NCBI GenBank assembly: GCA_030123545.1
Contig: CP126124.1
Coordinates: 186,001-250,000, forward strand
Length of the DNA: 64,000 bases
Reading direction: 5' to 3'
Source: Burkholderiaceae bacterium
Lineage (GTDB): Bacteria; Pseudomonadota; Gammaproteobacteria; Burkholderiales; Burkholderiaceae_C
Shown piece after piece: positions 50,570 through 59,477 of the stretch. Below the pieces are notes generated by a model, which ran no database searches, was not told the origin of the DNA, and worked only from the letters and a program-made list of their open reading frames with translations. Each line of letters begins with the position of its first letter. Positions within the stretch are counted from its first letter, which is position 1. The translations under genes and the position numbers were made by a program.

Positions 50570-51745
50570 ATGTTCAAAGCGCTGTCGCGACGCCTGTACC
50601 TGCGCATCTGGCTGTCGGTGGTCGTCGGCGTCGCGGTGCTGACGCTGGTCGTCGGCTGGGCCTGGCAGATTTCGGTGCGGCACTACGAGCGGCGCGAGCC
50701 GCGCGATGTGACGGTGCGCAACATCTCGGGGCAGGAAATCGGCTCGGCGCAGGCCGAGATCGCGCGCGTGCCGGGGCAGGGGCTGGAGTTCGTCGTCACG
50801 CTCGACGACGGCCAGGTGCTGCTGCTGCAGCTGGCTCCGCGCAAGAACCGGCCGGTCGGGCTGCCGCCGGTCTGGACCCGCTCGCCGTACGGCTTCGCCT
50901 GGCTGCTGGCGCTGGTCGGGCTCGCGGTGGCGTTGGGCGTGTACCCGATCGTGCGCCGGCTCACCGTCGGCCTGGAATCGCTGCAGCGCGGCGTGCAGCG
51001 CTGGGGTGAAGGCGACCTGTCGGTGCGGGTGCCGGTGCGCGGCAGCGACGAGGTGGCGGACCTGTCGGAGCGTTTCAACGACGCCGCCGCGCGGCTGGAG
51101 GCGCTGATGAACTCGCACAAGGCGCTGCTCGCGAATGCATCGCACGAACTGCGTTCGCCGCTGACGCGCATCCGCATGGCGCTCGAGCTGATGGGCAGCA
51201 CGCCATCGGCGATGTTCCAGAACGAGATTTCGCGCAACATCACCGAGCTCGACCAGCTGATCGACGAGATCCTGCTCTCGAGCCGGCTCGACGCACGCGC
51301 CGCCGACGTCGGCACCATCGAGGCGGTGGACCTGACCGCGCTCGCGGCCGAGGAATGCGCGCAACTCGGCCTGGAGCTCGACGCCGACAGCACATCGGCG
51401 GCGGTGCAGGGGATACCGAAGCTGCTGCGCCGCGCGATCCGCAACCTGCTCGAGAACGCGCGCCGCTACGGCACCGGCGCGATCACGACCAGCGTGCGGC
51501 GCGAAGGCAGCCGCGCGGTGCTGCGCGTCAGCGACCGCGGACCGGGCGTGCCGGCGTCGCTGCGCGAGCGCATCTTCGAGCCGTTCTACCGGCTGCCGGG
51601 CGCGAGCGAGCGCGAAGGCGGCGTCGGCCTCGGTCTCGCGCTGGTGAAGGCGATCGCCGAACGCCACCACGGCACGGTGCGCTGCGAGGAGCGCCCGGGC
51701 GGCGGCGCAACCTTCGTGTTGGAACTGCCGTGCGAGGCGGGGTGA
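50570..51745 (+). CDS. sensor histidine kinase
   Basis: 391 residues. TM1 (about 12-31), a ~76-residue periplasmic sensor, TM2 (about 109-127), HAMP (128-180), H-box NASHELRSPLTRIR with His192, N-box NLLENARRYG, G1 SDRGPGVP and G2 GVGLGLALVKA. Autophosphorylates and passes phosphate to the response regulator encoded just upstream. The signal sensed is unknown. A dyad (51797-51816) and an isolated terminator (51988-52015) follow. Confidence 0.92.
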   Translation: MFKALSRRLYLRIWLSVVVGVAVLTLVVGWAWQISVRHYERREPRDVTVRNISGQEIGSAQAEIARVPGQGLEFVVTLDDGQVLLLQLAPRKNRPVGLPPVWTRSPYGFAWLLALVGLAVALGVYPIVRRLTVGLESLQRGVQRWGEGDLSVRVPVRGSDEVADLSERFNDAAARLEALMNSHKALLANASHELRSPLTRIRMALELMGSTPSAMFQNEISRNITELDQLIDEILLSSRLDARAADVGTIEAVDLTALAAEECAQLGLELDADSTSAAVQGIPKLLRRAIRNLLENARRYGTGAITTSVRREGSRAVLRVSDRGPGVPASLRERIFEPFYRLPGASEREGGVGLGLALVKAIAERHHGTVRCEERPGGGATFVLELPCEAG

Positions 51746-51796
51746 TCGCGCGCTGCCGCCACCACGGCTAGCGCGCGTTGCGGGCCGATTTCAGGA

Positions 51797-51816
51797 GTTG
51801 TGCGGTATCGCACAAC
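51797..51816. other. 8-bp inverted repeat downstream of the kinase gene
   Basis: GTTGTGCG-GTAT-CGCACAAC, perfect 8-bp arms. No T-run follows. It could be an mRNA 3' hairpin or a protein-binding site for an unmapped promoter in the 310-base stretch 51746-52055. Confidence 0.45.
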
Positions 51817-51987
51817 AATTGCCGGCCAGCCGTGCTCGAAACGTGATTTTCCGGCCGCAGAGGGGTGCATTCGCGCGCCGGATTGTCTAGAGTTACCTCA
51901 CTGCTGTCACAGGATATGAAGGCATAACACGCGGGTTCGCGTCGAACAGGAATTCGAGCATCCCAACGACGTCCTTCCGAGGACTTC

Positions 51988-52015
51988 AAAGGCCACCGCA
52001 AGGTGGCCTTTTTTT
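51988..52015 (+). terminator. strong Rho-independent terminator
   Basis: 10-bp stem AAAGGCCACC/GGTGGCCTTT, GCAA tetraloop and seven T. It lies 243 bases after the kinase stop, on the plus strand, so it ends either a long 3' UTR or an independent small transcript from about 51890-52015. Confidence 0.88.
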
Positions 52016-52055
52016 GTGGGTCCGACTCGCGCCGCCGGCACCGGGCCGGCCTGGG

Positions 52056-53234
52056 TCACCAGGTGAAGCCCGCCCCCACACCGACGCCGACGTTGCCGTT
52101 GGTGTTGACGTTGGCGTTGGCCTTGAGAACCCAGCTGCCGTCGCCCGTGATCCGCGACACGCCGAGCGCGAAGCCCGCCTGGCCATTGAAGCCGCCGAGC
52201 GCCACACCCAGCATGCTCTGGTCCGGCCGGTACGGCTGCGGCAGGCTCGCGACCGCCATCGCGGACGCGACGCCGGCATCGGCGCGATGCCCCACGTCGT
52301 CGACCGCGCCGTAGATGGACGCGAATCGCTTGTCCGTGTAGGCCTGGGCCGCGTTCTGCGTTTGCTGCGCCGTCGTGTTCAACTGCTGCACGTTGACCGC
52401 ATCGGTCGGCGCGGTGCCGGCCGACACGTTCGCGACCTGGCGCGTGGCACCCGGCGCCCCGACGGAAACCGTGTTCGAGCGGTCCGCAACCGACCCGCTG
52501 CCCAGCGCCACGCTGTTCGCGGCCGTCGCCTGGGCGCCGCTGCCCAGCGCCGTCGCCTGCGGCGCCGCCGCCAACGCGAACGCGCCCTGCGCCATCGAAT
52601 TCTGGCCCGACGCCAGCGCGCTGGTGCCGACGGCGATCGCCTGGGTGCCGGTCGCGAAGGCGCTCTGACCGATCGCCACCGCGTTCGATGCGGTCGCCTG
52701 CGCGTTGTAGCCGAGCGCGGTCGTATAGGTGTCGGTCGCTCGCGCGTAGGTCCCGATCGCCAATGCGTTGTCGGCGGTGGCGAACGCATAGAGGCCCTGC
52801 GCTATCGAATGCACGCCGCCCGCAAAGGCGCCGAAGCCCAGTCCGAACGAATAGGCCCCGGCTGCACCAGCCGCGTTGCCGATCACGAACGAGTCGGTGC
52901 CGGTGCAGTTCGAAGTTCCAGCGACGAACGCGGGCTGCGCCCCGATCGCGAAGCAGCCGGCGGCCGTCGCGCTCGCGGCCCCGATGCCGAACGACTGATC
53001 GGTGCCGGTTGCGCCGATCGTGCCCTGCGGCGTGGCGATCTGGGCAAAGCCCGTGCCGGCGACTCCGAACCAGCCCAGCGCGACGATTGCTGCGGCCAAC
53101 GCGAGACGTCGGCTTGGCCGTCTCGCGCCCGGCAGAAGCCCACAGGCCGAGCCATCGTCATGGCAGGCGGGCATCGGAATGATCGCAACCGCCAGTGCAG
53201 CCGCGCCGGTTGTGCAGACAGAATTTCCCCTCAC
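52056..53234 (-). CDS. compact YadA-like trimeric autotransporter adhesin
   Basis: About 392 residues if the GTG at 53234 is used (GGAGAGAG lies 4 bases upstream); an ATG at 53174 gives 372 residues. A hydrophobic signal segment ends at GVAGTGFAQ. The head consists of YadA-type beta-roll repeats (AxAxGxxS pattern, e.g. ALGYNAQATASNAVAIGQSA), then the neck VANVSAGTAPTDAVNVQQLN, a very short stalk and the C-terminal anchor LGVALGGFNGQAGFALGVS ending in GVGAGFTW. It should form an outer-membrane trimer that displays an adhesive head. Head joins anchor almost directly, so the protein is unusually short. Confidence 0.87.
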   Translation of the reverse strand: MRGNSVCTTGAAALAVAIIPMPACHDDGSACGLLPGARRPSRRLALAAAIVALGWFGVAGTGFAQIATPQGTIGATGTDQSFGIGAASATAAGCFAIGAQPAFVAGTSNCTGTDSFVIGNAAGAAGAYSFGLGFGAFAGGVHSIAQGLYAFATADNALAIGTYARATDTYTTALGYNAQATASNAVAIGQSAFATGTQAIAVGTSALASGQNSMAQGAFALAAAPQATALGSGAQATAANSVALGSGSVADRSNTVSVGAPGATRQVANVSAGTAPTDAVNVQQLNTTAQQTQNAAQAYTDKRFASIYGAVDDVGHRADAGVASAMAVASLPQPYRPDQSMLGVALGGFNGQAGFALGVSRITGDGSWVLKANANVNTNGNVGVGVGAGFTW

Positions 53235-53536
53235 GAACTCTCTCCAGTCCAAGCAATGCGCCAATGGGCGGCGCCGCGCGCCTTGCCGGTGGCTACCCCG
53301 AGCTCGGGACATTGAAGCCGGGGATCGGTGTCCCGCGGTTGCCATTCGTGCGGCGCGTCAGGCGACGGACTGTAGCGGTGAGCGCCTCGAAAAAATCGAC
53401 GACTGGACCAAACGGACTACCGGAATGGTCTGTTCGAACTAATCTGTACACAGACCGATTTGGACGTAATCCGCCTGAGCACGGGCCGATGGCGGCACGA
53501 GCAACCCGGAATTCGCGCAGGCCGCACAATCGCCCC
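53235..53536. other. 302-bp gene-free stretch
   Basis: Between the autotransporter start and the nitronate monooxygenase start. No credible ORF, terminator or promoter was recognised; both genes are transcribed away from it, so it must hold two divergent promoters. Confidence 0.5.
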
Positions 53537-54538
53537 ATGAAAACACGGTTGACGAGTCTGTTCGATCTGACGATGCCCATCGTCCTGGCGCCAATGGCGC
53601 TGGCCAGTGGCGGCCGGCTCGCCGGTGCCTGCGCTCGTGCCGGTGCGCTGGGCCTGGTCGGTGGCGGCTATGGCGATCTGGCCTGGACCGAGCGCGAATA
53701 CCGGCTGGCCCTCGAAGAGGCGCACACGCCTGCGGCACGCGCACGCATCGGCTGCGGCTTCATCACCTGGAAGCTCGATGAAGACGCGTCAGCGCTCGAC
53801 TGGATGCTCGACCTGCCCGAGCGCGAGCGGCCGCGTGCGCTGATGCTGTCGTTCGGTGACCCGAGACCCTACCGTGCACGAATCGAGCGCGCCGGCATCC
53901 CGCTGATCTGCCAGGTGCAGCGGCTGGAGCAGGTGCCGCAGGCGCTCGAAGCGGGCGCGAAGACCATCGTCGCGCAGGGCGCGGAAGCCGGCGGCCACGG
54001 CATGAATTCGATCAACGGCCGCGCGACGATCACGTTCGTGCCGGAACTGGCCGACTGGCTCGCAACGCATGCGCCCGATACCTTGCTGCTCGCCGCCGGC
54101 GGCATTGCCGACGGCCGCACGCTGGCGGCGGCGCTGCTGCTCGGCGCCGACGGTGCGCTGATCGGCTCCCGACTGTGGGCCACCGAAGAGAGCCTGGCCA
54201 AGCCGGCCGCGAAGGCGCAGGCCGCGGCCTGCGACGGCGACGGCACCGCGCGCAGCGCCGTGTTCGACATCCTGCGCCGCAAGAACTGGCCGGCGCCGTA
54301 CGACTTTCGCGCGATCCGCAACGATCTGCACCGCCAATGGGAGAACCGCGTCGACGCACTGCGCGCGGACCCGGCCCCGGCGCGTGCCGCATACGACGCG
54401 GCGCTCGCGGCCGGCGACTATGCGGGCGCCCACGTGACCGTCGGCGAGGCGACCGGGCTGATCCGCGACTGCCCGCCGGCAGAGGAACTGGTGCAGCGCA
54501 TCGCGGCGGACGCCGCGGCGCTGCTCGGACGCCGCTAG
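53537..54538 (+). CDS. nitronate monooxygenase (2-nitropropane dioxygenase family)
   Basis: 333 residues from MKTRLTSLFDLTMPIVLAPMA. FMN-dependent TIM barrel: GAKTIVAQGAEAGGHG (phosphate/flavin loop, about residues 138-153), AAGGIADGRTLAAALLLGADGALIGSRLWAT. Detoxifies nitronates such as propionate-3-nitronate. An in-frame upstream extension without family similarity was rejected. Converges with the cyclophilin-like gene after 16 bases. Confidence 0.9.
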   Translation: MKTRLTSLFDLTMPIVLAPMALASGGRLAGACARAGALGLVGGGYGDLAWTEREYRLALEEAHTPAARARIGCGFITWKLDEDASALDWMLDLPERERPRALMLSFGDPRPYRARIERAGIPLICQVQRLEQVPQALEAGAKTIVAQGAEAGGHGMNSINGRATITFVPELADWLATHAPDTLLLAAGGIADGRTLAAALLLGADGALIGSRLWATEESLAKPAAKAQAAACDGDGTARSAVFDILRRKNWPAPYDFRAIRNDLHRQWENRVDALRADPAPARAAYDAALAAGDYAGAHVTVGEATGLIRDCPPAEELVQRIAADAAALLGRR

Positions 54539-54554
54539 GGTTTGCCGACCTCGG

Positions 54555-54935
54555 TCAGCCGGCGGGCGCGCGTTCGACGCGCACTGGCCCGCCTTCCTTG
54601 ACCTTCGCGGCCGCCGCTGCCGGTCCGACCACTTTGCCGACCAGGTTCACCGGGCTCGCGGCGCAGGGGTCGTCGCCGCGGCTCGCCGGCGTAGCACCCC
54701 AGAACACGCACAGCGCCTTGCCCGGCGGCCAGTACGCGACCGCGCCGACCTCGACCTCGGCGCGCGCATCGCTTTCCTCTTGCATAGCGAGCGGCGTGCC
54801 GAAATAGATCTCCTGCCCCCAGCGATTCGCGGACGATTCGAACGGCAGCAGCGCCAGCAGCCGCTGTGCGGTCGGCGAGTCGTTCAGTTCGACGGCAAGA
54901 GTCGTGCTGCCAGAGACGATATGGATGCGCGGCAT
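54555..54935 (-). CDS. cyclophilin-like-fold protein
   Basis: 126 residues from MPRIHIVSGSTTLAVELNDSPTAQRLLALLPFES-type start. The pattern WGQEIYFGTPL and VGAVAYWPPGKALCVFWGATPAS matches the small PF04126/PF18050 cyclophilin-like beta-barrel family, which lacks proline-isomerase residues and has no established function. The last ~30 residues are Ala/Lys/Val-rich. Start at 54935 fits the domain start. Confidence 0.78.
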   Translation of the reverse strand: MPRIHIVSGSTTLAVELNDSPTAQRLLALLPFESSANRWGQEIYFGTPLAMQEESDARAEVEVGAVAYWPPGKALCVFWGATPASRGDDPCAASPVNLVGKVVGPAAAAAKVKEGGPVRVERAPAG

Positions 54936-55105
54936 GATGATGTGGTGCGACGTATGGAGCCTGCTGCAAGAATACACGCGGATTGCGGGTCTCGCTGCAG
55001 CGACAACGATGACAGCGCAGACCGGCGCGCGCCGGTGGCGGGCCGACACGGGATAATCCGGCGCGGCCGGGCATGACGTCCTGAACGCCTGTTCCGACCG
55101 ACGAT

Positions 55106-56377
55106 ATGACGCGAATCCAGCAACGCCTCGATGTGGCCGCCCGATGGGCGCTGGTCGGCGTGTTCCTGAGTTTTCCGGTCGCGATGGGCCTGGCCAACAC
55201 GCTGTCGGCGGTCGTGCTGCTGTGCTGGCTCGGCGCCGGGCAGTTCCGGCAGCGCTGGCAGACGCTCCGGCACAACCCGGTGACGCTGCCGGCGCTGCTG
55301 CTGTACGGCCTGGTGCTGATCGGTGCGCTGTATTCGAGCGGCGACGCCTCGCACATCCTGCTGCACGTCGGAAAGTACATCAAGCTGCTGCTGGCGCTGG
55401 TCTTTCTTTCGTTGCTCGACGAGCCGCGCTGGCGCCGGCGCAGCCTGATTGCGTTCATCGCCGGCATGCTGTTCATCCTGGCGTCGGTCTACGCCAGCAT
55501 CTGGTTTCGGCTGCCCTGGGTCAGCGCGCGCGCCAACCCGGCGCAAGCACTCGGCTGGGGCGTGGACCACACGGTGGTCGGCGACTACATCACGCAGAAC
55601 GTGATGATGTCGTTCTTTGCGGTGCTGTGCCTCGTGCAGCGCGACGTCGCCGCCAGATCGGTCTGGAAATGGACGTGGCCGGTGCTGGCCCTGCTCGCGG
55701 TCCTCAGCGTCACCGACCTGTCGCTCGGCCGCACCGGCTATTTCGTGCTCGGCGCCTGCCTGCTGACCTACGTGCTGACGGCGTTTCCGGGGCGCGTCCG
55801 CTACGCACTGCTGCTGCTGCTCGTCGTGGCGATGGCGGCCAGCCTGCTCGGCTCGAAGACCATGCGGCAGCGCTACGAGCAGGCCTGGACCGAGGCGAAG
55901 AACCACAACACCGACATCACCAGCTCGATCGGGCACCGGCTCTACAACTACAAGATCGTGCTGACGCTGATCCGCGAGCGACCGCTGCAGGGCTGGGGCA
56001 CCGGTTCGTACGACCGCGAATCGTGCCGGGTGATCGTGGACAAGGCGCAATGCGCGCTGTTCGGCTGGCATCCGCACGATCAGTACCTGTTCTTCTGGGT
56101 CGAGAACGGCCTGCCCGGACTGCTCGCGTACCTGTGGTTGATTGTCGCGATCATCCGCGTCGGCCGCAGCCGCGACGGGCCGGAGCGCTGCCTGGTCTAC
56201 GCCCTCGCCTGCGCGCTGATCGCCGACAGCCTGTTCAACTCGCCGCTGTTTTCGTCGCGCGAGAACCACTTCTTCATGTTCATGATGGCGCTGCTCGCGG
56301 CCGGTCCGGTGCTGGCTGCAGACCTGCGCGACCGGCACGGAAATAGGGTGCTTCCAGGTCACGCGCCATCGCTATGA
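55106..56377 (+). CDS. O-antigen ligase/polymerase family protein
   Basis: 423 residues with 10-12 membrane helices and a large periplasmic loop (about 255-330), as in WaaL/Wzy (PF04932). The loop has the conserved RP-QGWGTGSYDRES and HPHDQYLFFWVENGLPG, whose histidines and Arg are typical of ligases. Joins O-antigen or polysaccharide to lipid A-core at the outer face of the inner membrane. The final TGA stop and two codons lie inside a 63-bp element (56368-56430). Convergent with two glycosyltransferase genes. Confidence 0.86.
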   Translation: MTRIQQRLDVAARWALVGVFLSFPVAMGLANTLSAVVLLCWLGAGQFRQRWQTLRHNPVTLPALLLYGLVLIGALYSSGDASHILLHVGKYIKLLLALVFLSLLDEPRWRRRSLIAFIAGMLFILASVYASIWFRLPWVSARANPAQALGWGVDHTVVGDYITQNVMMSFFAVLCLVQRDVAARSVWKWTWPVLALLAVLSVTDLSLGRTGYFVLGACLLTYVLTAFPGRVRYALLLLLVVAMAASLLGSKTMRQRYEQAWTEAKNHNTDITSSIGHRLYNYKIVLTLIRERPLQGWGTGSYDRESCRVIVDKAQCALFGWHPHDQYLFFWVENGLPGLLAYLWLIVAIIRVGRSRDGPERCLVYALACALIADSLFNSPLFSSRENHFFMFMMALLAAGPVLAADLRDRHGNRVLPGHAPSL

Positions 56378-56430
56378 TTTATGTAGCTAACTATAAAGGT
56401 ACATAGCTGGCTACAGCCCTATTTCATTCA
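56368..56430 (+). repeat. 63-bp dispersed AT-rich element, copy 6 (over a stop codon)
   Basis: ATCGCTATG (56368-56376), ATTTATGTAGC (56377-56387), 34-nt spacer, TTTCATTCA (56422-56430). The O-antigen ligase stop codon is the TGA at 56375-56377 within its first box. Confidence 0.75.
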
Positions 56431-56433
56431 AAC

Positions 56434-57255
56434 TCAGCGCCCGATCGTGTTGCTCAAGGCCGCGCTGTCGTAATGTTGAGCGGCGCAGCGGAAGAAGCAT
56501 TCGAGCGCGATGAAATAGCAGAACAGGAACCCGGGCCCGCCGCCGAGAAACCCGAGCTTGAAGACGTACAGACGCACGAACACCGACGCGCCGTATGCGA
56601 TGCCGACCAGCACGCCGCCCCGCTTGCCGGCGCGCGCGCGCTTGGCGGCGCCGAGCATCGCGTACTGGGTCAGCTTTTCCAAACTGGAGTGCACCGAGTC
56701 GCGCGAATAGTGCTTGAGCGGCGCGCCGAACACTGTCCTCGGCAGCGGCTCGCCGGCGAGCAGCGCGCGCTCGTGCACCGCGCCGTCGAAGCGCTGCAGC
56801 TGCGCGCGGCGAAACAGCCGCTCGACCGGCGCCTGCGACCGGAAATGCCGCAGCTCACGCCCGAACGCGACGACGCGCCAGCGCACGCAGCCGACCCCAT
56901 CGAAGCCTGACCGGACCGCGTCCTGCAGTTCCTCTCGCAGCGCAGGGGTGATCTCCTCGTCGGCATCGAGAAAGAAGATGTAGTCGCCACTGGCATGGGA
57001 CAGCAGACGGTTTCGCTGTACCGCGAAGCCCTGCCAATCGGCATGCACGAACACCTGCGCGCCCAGGCTGCGCGCGAGCGCCACCGTGTCGTCGCTGCTG
57101 CCGCTGTCGACGACGATCAGCTCGTTGGCGAACGCCGCGCTGCGCAGGCACCGCGCGATGCGCGCGGCCTCGTTCTTGGTCAGCACCGCGATCGTCAGCC
57201 GCGGTGACGCCGCCGCGTCGTGGTCCGCAACGGGAGGTGGCGACGGATCACTCAT
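56434..57255 (-). CDS. LPS-core glycosyltransferase family 2 (WaaE/KdtX-like)
   Basis: 273 residues. GT-A domain: LTIAVLTKNEAARIARCL, VDSGSSDDTVALA and the DxD motif FFLDADEEI (about residue 111), then VERLFRRAQLQRFDGAVHE and a hydrophobic C-terminal region, characteristic of the WaaE/KdtX type that adds heptose or glucose to the inner core. Starts 17 bases after the second glycosyltransferase. Forms an LPS cluster with the O-antigen ligase that lies opposite. Confidence 0.87.
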   Translation of the reverse strand: MSDPSPPPVADHDAAASPRLTIAVLTKNEAARIARCLRSAAFANELIVVDSGSSDDTVALARSLGAQVFVHADWQGFAVQRNRLLSHASGDYIFFLDADEEITPALREELQDAVRSGFDGVGCVRWRVVAFGRELRHFRSQAPVERLFRRAQLQRFDGAVHERALLAGEPLPRTVFGAPLKHYSRDSVHSSLEKLTQYAMLGAAKRARAGKRGGVLVGIAYGASVFVRLYVFKLGFLGGGPGFLFCYFIALECFFRCAAQHYDSAALSNTIGR

Positions 57256-57272
57256 GTCGCGCTCAGCGCAGG

Positions 57273-58172
57273 TCAGGCTGCCTCGGGCCCGAGCTGCCAG
57301 ACGCCGCGCAGCCGGCCCCAGGCGCGCGCCAGGTGCTTGGGCGACAGCAGCAGTGTGCGCGCCAGCAGGTTCGCGGTCGCCGTTCCCAGCAGCCGCCGGC
57401 GCGCGCGCCGAGCGGCAGCGGCGCCGAAATGCTTGGCGACGAAGCGCACTTTCGACTGCGCGTGATGGAACCCGCGCCAGTACTCGGCACGCCACGGGCG
57501 CGCGCCGCGGACCGAGCCGCGCGCATGGTGCACGGCGGTGATCTCGGGCAGCACCAGGATCTGCCCGCGGCGCTGGAACACACGCAGGCACAAGTCCTCG
57601 TCCTCGTAGTAGAGGAAGAAGCGCGGGTCGAACCCGGGGCCGTCGGCCAGCACGGCGCGCAGCCGGTCCAGGTTGATCAGCATCGCGGCGGCGCAGGCAA
57701 AGCCGACGTTGAGCGCCCCCTCGCTCGCGCCGCCGCGCGGCCGCCAGCAATGCCGCGGCCAGCTGTAGTTGAGCTGGCGGCGGCCGGCGCCGTCGAGCAG
57801 CTGCGGCACGAGCAGGGTCGCGTCGGGCCATTGCCGCGCAGCATCGACCAAGGCCGCGATCGCATCGGCCGCGATCAGGCAGTCCGGGTTCAGCAGCAGC
57901 GCGAACGGCGTCTGCACCCTTGCCAAGCCTTCGTTGTTCGCAACGCCGAAGCCGCGGTTCGCCGGCAGTTGCAGCAACGTAGCGTGAGGAAGCTGCGCGC
58001 GCACCGCCGCGCAGGTGTCGTCCTGGCTGGCGTTGTCGACGACGATCAGGTACGGCAGCGCCCGCAGCCCCGCGGCGAGCGCGGCGATGCAATGGCTGCT
58101 GTTGTAGGTGACGACCAGCACCGTGACCTGCGCCAGCAGGTCGGCGCCGGCGGCGGGCTCGCTTATGCTCAA
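57273..58172 (-). CDS. family 2 glycosyltransferase (rhamnosyltransferase-like)
   Basis: 299 residues. VTVLVVTYNSSHCIAALAAGL, VVDNASQDDT, GFGVANNEGLA and LLLNPDC (DxD equivalent) plus YYEDEDLCLRVFQRRGQILVLP: the pattern of WbbL-type rhamnosyltransferases acting in O-antigen or core synthesis. Sugar specificity cannot be fixed. Co-directional with the WaaE/KdtX-like gene and 16 bases after the zinc-finger gene. Confidence 0.87.
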   Translation of the reverse strand: MSISEPAAGADLLAQVTVLVVTYNSSHCIAALAAGLRALPYLIVVDNASQDDTCAAVRAQLPHATLLQLPANRGFGVANNEGLARVQTPFALLLNPDCLIAADAIAALVDAARQWPDATLLVPQLLDGAGRRQLNYSWPRHCWRPRGGASEGALNVGFACAAAMLINLDRLRAVLADGPGFDPRFFLYYEDEDLCLRVFQRRGQILVLPEITAVHHARGSVRGARPWRAEYWRGFHHAQSKVRFVAKHFGAAAARRARRRLLGTATANLLARTLLLSPKHLARAWGRLRGVWQLGPEAA

Positions 58173-58188
58173 CGCGGCGCGCTCACGC

Positions 58189-58395
58189 TCAGTGCGCGAG
58201 TCCGGCGTCCTCGCCGGGCTTGAGCCGGTACTCGGTGCCGCAATACGGACACATGACGCGTCCCGTCTTGGCCACGTCGAGGAACACCCTGGGATGGGTG
58301 TTCCACAGCTTCATGTCGGCCTTCGGGTTCGGGCAGAAGATGCCGCCCATGTCGGTCAGGTCTTTCGCCAGCAGTTCGACGAAGGGTCTGCTCAT
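58189..58395 (-). CDS. CHCC-type zinc-finger protein
   Basis: 68 residues with Cys21, His34, Cys49 and Cys52 (GGIFCPNP, THPRV, RVMCPYCGTEY), the CHCC zinc-binding pattern of PF10276. The mitochondrial relative is a complex I subunit (NDUFS6-like); bacterial members are uncharacterised. 57 bases after ilvE and 16 before the glycosyltransferase gene. Confidence 0.85.
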   Translation of the reverse strand: MSRPFVELLAKDLTDMGGIFCPNPKADMKLWNTHPRVFLDVAKTGRVMCPYCGTEYRLKPGEDAGLAH

Positions 58396-58452
58396 TGCGC
58401 GTCGCTTTCTCTCTCGTTCGCGGCAGGCGCCACGCGCCCGGCCCTTTGGGGC

Positions 58453-59397
58453 TCACACCTTGGTGAGCCAGTGCGCATATTTGGCATTGCGGCCGTTCAC
58501 GATCTCGAAGAACGCGCTCTGGATGCGCTCGGTCACCGGGCCTCGGCTGCCGCTGCCGAGTTCGATGCGGTCCAGTTCGCGGATCGGCGTGACTTCGGCG
58601 GCGGTGCCGGTGAAGAACGCCTCGTCGGCGATGTAGACCTCGTCGCGCGTGATGCGCTTTTGCACCACCTCGAGCCCCAGGTCCTTGCAGACATGCAGCA
58701 CCGCGTTGCGCGTGATGCCGTTCAGCGCGCCAGCCGACAGGTCGGGCGTATACACCACGCCGTCCTTGACGACGAAGATGTTCTCGCCGGCGCCCTCGCT
58801 GACGAAGCCGGAGGCGTCGAGCAGCAGCGCCTCGTCGTAGCCGTCGTCGGTGGCCTCGACATTCGCGAGGATCGAGTTCGTGTAGTTGCTGACCGTCTTG
58901 GCCTGCGTCATCGTGATGTTCACGTGGTGCCGCGTGTAGCTCGAGGTTTTCACGCGGATGCCGCGCTTCATGCCCTCCTCGCCGAGGTACGCGCCCCAGG
59001 CCCAGGCCGCGACCATCAGGTGGATCTTGTTGCCCTTGGGGCTGACGCCGAGTTTTTCGTCGCCGATCCAGACCAGCGGGCGGATGTAGCAGCTCTCCAG
59101 CCGGTTCGCGCGCACCGCCGCCTTCTGCGCTTCGTTCACCTGCTCCTTGCTGAACGGCAGCTTCATGCGCAGGATCTTCGCGCTGTTGAACAGCCGGTCG
59201 GTGTGCTCGGCGAGCCGGAAGATCGCGGTGCCGCCCACGGTGTTGTACGCGCGCACGCCCTCGAACGCGCCGCAGCCGTAGTGCAGCGTGTGCGTCAGCA
59301 CGTGGATCTTGGCGTCGCGCCAGTCGACCAGTTCGCCGTCGAACCAGATCTTTCCGTCGCGGTCGGCCATCGAAGCTACGGGTTGCGCTGGGCTCAT
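58453..59397 (-). CDS. ilvE: branched-chain amino acid aminotransferase
   Basis: 314 residues from the ATG at 59397, which follows GAAGGAG. Class IV PLP fold: DGKIWFDGELVDW, HTLHYGCGAFEGVRAY, RLESCYIRPLVWIGDE, the PLP Lys in TQAKTVSNYTNSI and DGYDEALLLDASGFVSEGAGEN-type motif. Transfers amino groups to the 2-keto acids of Leu, Ile and Val. Confidence 0.95.
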   Translation of the reverse strand: MSPAQPVASMADRDGKIWFDGELVDWRDAKIHVLTHTLHYGCGAFEGVRAYNTVGGTAIFRLAEHTDRLFNSAKILRMKLPFSKEQVNEAQKAAVRANRLESCYIRPLVWIGDEKLGVSPKGNKIHLMVAAWAWGAYLGEEGMKRGIRVKTSSYTRHHVNITMTQAKTVSNYTNSILANVEATDDGYDEALLLDASGFVSEGAGENIFVVKDGVVYTPDLSAGALNGITRNAVLHVCKDLGLEVVQKRITRDEVYIADEAFFTGTAAEVTPIRELDRIELGSGSRGPVTERIQSAFFEIVNGRNAKYAHWLTKV

Positions 59398-59477
59398 GGA
59401 GGCTCCTTCGAGATCGGGGCGCGCCAAGCGGCAGCAAGCGCGCCGAAGTGGGGCCGGTGTCGGCCGATCCCGCGATT

